NCBI RefSeq assembly: GCF_029229925.1
Contig: NZ_CP107254.1
Coordinates: 1,860,001 to 1,924,000 of the forward strand
Source: Halorhabdus sp. BNX81
Lineage (GTDB): Archaea > Halobacteriota > Halobacteria > Halobacteriales > Haloarculaceae
Direction of reading: 5' to 3'
DNA: 64,000 bases
Shown here: positions 63,461-64,000 of the stretch, piece by piece
Layout of the letters: every line of letters starts with the position of its first letter
Position numbering within the stretch: the first letter of the stretch is position 1
Notes under the pieces: model-generated
Seen by the model: only the letters and a program-made list of their open reading frames with translations
What the model was told of the DNA's origin: nothing
Databases searched by the model: none
Position numbers and translations under genes: made by a program

Positions 63461-63830
63461 CAGACAGTGCCTTGCAAGTTGATACGTCGGTGAGTCATCC
63501 AACCGCATGGTGGCTCATCGAATCGAAAATCTCTCTTGGGTCGTCGCGTGATCAAGCCAATCCTCATTTGCCCCGGGACTATAGCGGTGTCAGATTAGCA
63601 CCGATCAAAGAGATACTTTTGCCGGCTAACCAGCCGGACCCTGGCGGAATGAAAGGGCGAGCCAGTTTCGGGAACCCCGACGAAGTAAGCACTGCAGGGC
63701 GCGTAGCGCCCGAAGCGCGCAACAAGTCGCGGGACCGAAACTGGAGAGGGCTTTCAGAGTGGTTTCCATCTTTTCAGATCTTTATCTGAACACTATCCCT
63801 CGATAAGAATGAGATCAACTGCGCTACCGT
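63461..63830. other. Gap of about 370 bp holding a large stem-loop element
   Basis: There is no convincing gene here. The stretch from about 63620 to 63760 can fold into nested hairpins (see the separate entry). The flanks are AT-richer and featureless. Confidence 0.6.
63622..63756. repeat. Large nested stem-loop element, candidate structured RNA or element end
   Basis: Paired arms: TGAAAG (63650-63655) with CTTTCA (63751-63756); CCAGTTTCGG (63662-63671) with CCGAAACTGG (63735-63744), a perfect 10-bp stem; and inside it GGGCGC-GTA-GCGCCC (63697-63711). A separate hairpin CCGGCT-AACC-AGCCGG lies just upstream (63622-63637). The order and nesting suit one folded RNA of about 107 nt. Confidence 0.6.
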
Positions 63831-64000
63831 TCAGCAACTCGGCTGTTTCAGTAAGTTGTCGTCCTTGGTGTCATTCGGTTCGCTACGGACATACTTTGTT
63901 GTCCCACGTTTCACAGCATTAACATCCGTCCGTGTTCCGTTATGTTCAACTACTACGTTGTATCCCTCTTTTTCAATGAGGTCATAAACCTGCGCAGGTG
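63831..64000 (-). CDS. DUF3892 family protein, C-terminal part cut by the window edge
   Basis: The minus-strand frame enters from the right edge and reads PAQVYDLIEKEGYNVVVEHN, then RGTTKYVRSEPNDTKDDNLL, with LKQPSC at the end before TGA 63833-63831. This matches DUF3892, whose members end in RTxPDxTxxDNLLxLPxC. Only about 55 C-terminal residues lie inside the window. The family is small, often plasmid- or island-borne, and uncharacterised. Confidence 0.72.
   Translation of the reverse strand, partial: PAQVYDLIEKEGYNVVVEHNGTRTDVNAVKRGTTKYVRSEPNDTKDDNLLKQPSC

Noticed and set aside
63472-63789. Plus-strand frame across the large stem-loop element
   Set aside because: The sequence is dominated by inverted repeats and gives a low-complexity translation; a structural element explains it better.

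Overview
The window reads as chromosomal DNA of a halophilic archaeon (class Halobacteria). Proteins are strongly acidic (D/E-rich), most of the DNA is GC-rich, many genes look leaderless with a TATA-like box about 25 bp upstream of the start, and informational genes are archaeal: aIF5B, aCPSF1, KEOPS Pcc1, RNA polymerase subunit P, eL43, prefoldin beta, Nob1, GatE, a two-subunit proteasome and archaeal SecD/SecF. The set of glycoside hydrolases (GH2-like, GH95, GH43) suggests a carbohydrate-degrading lineage such as Halorhabdus; that genus guess is inference only.

Layout. 0-8 kb: sugar-nucleotide transferase, Dph6, GH2-like protein, coiled-coil DUF7121, DUF373, DUF371 and endonuclease III. 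8-14 kb: aldo/keto reductase, DsbB-like protein, then GH95 alpha-L-fucosidase and GH43 beta-xylosidase diverging from one 86-bp promoter region. 14-20 kb: alpha/beta hydrolase, aCPSF1 ribonuclease, aspartoacylase-like protein and ProS, followed by a hairpin-rich gap. 20-31 kb: lipoprotein, glycosyltransferase, lysA-dapE, secF-secD, IMPDH/GMP reductase-like protein, CPBP protease, Nob1 and a PRC-barrel protein. 31-38 kb: aIF5B, pfdB-DUF3194, eL43-rpoP-pcc1, DUF2103 protein and an MFS transporter. 38-41 kb: an AT-richer island with a truncated PIN gene and a two-gene module (C39-like cysteine peptidase plus a probable winged-helix protein). 41-54 kb: ArsR-like regulator, TruD, proteasome beta/alpha, Pth2, fumarase, GatE, an interrupted membrane gene, TrmJ, FolP-like/MptE and MsrB. 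54-61 kb: transposon-like debris, UvrC, small conserved haloarchaeal genes, a cold-shock protein and a flavin reductase. 61.7-64 kb: a decayed mobile-element region with a tRNA-Ser-like fragment, a tyrosine-integrase remnant with three in-frame stops, two divergent membrane-protein genes, a large stem-loop element and the C-terminal end of a DUF3892 gene.

Much of the window is core metabolism arranged in short operons, many with 1-4 bp stop/start overlaps: lysA-dapE, secF-secD, pfdB-DUF3194, psmA-psmB, folP-mptE. The parts least explained by known biology are the 38.6-40.5 kb island, the triple 15-bp repeat in the divergent promoter at 41.0 kb, the in-frame TGA at 50179 and the terminal decayed element with its structured DNA. 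No intact tRNA, rRNA, CRISPR array or complete insertion sequence was seen.
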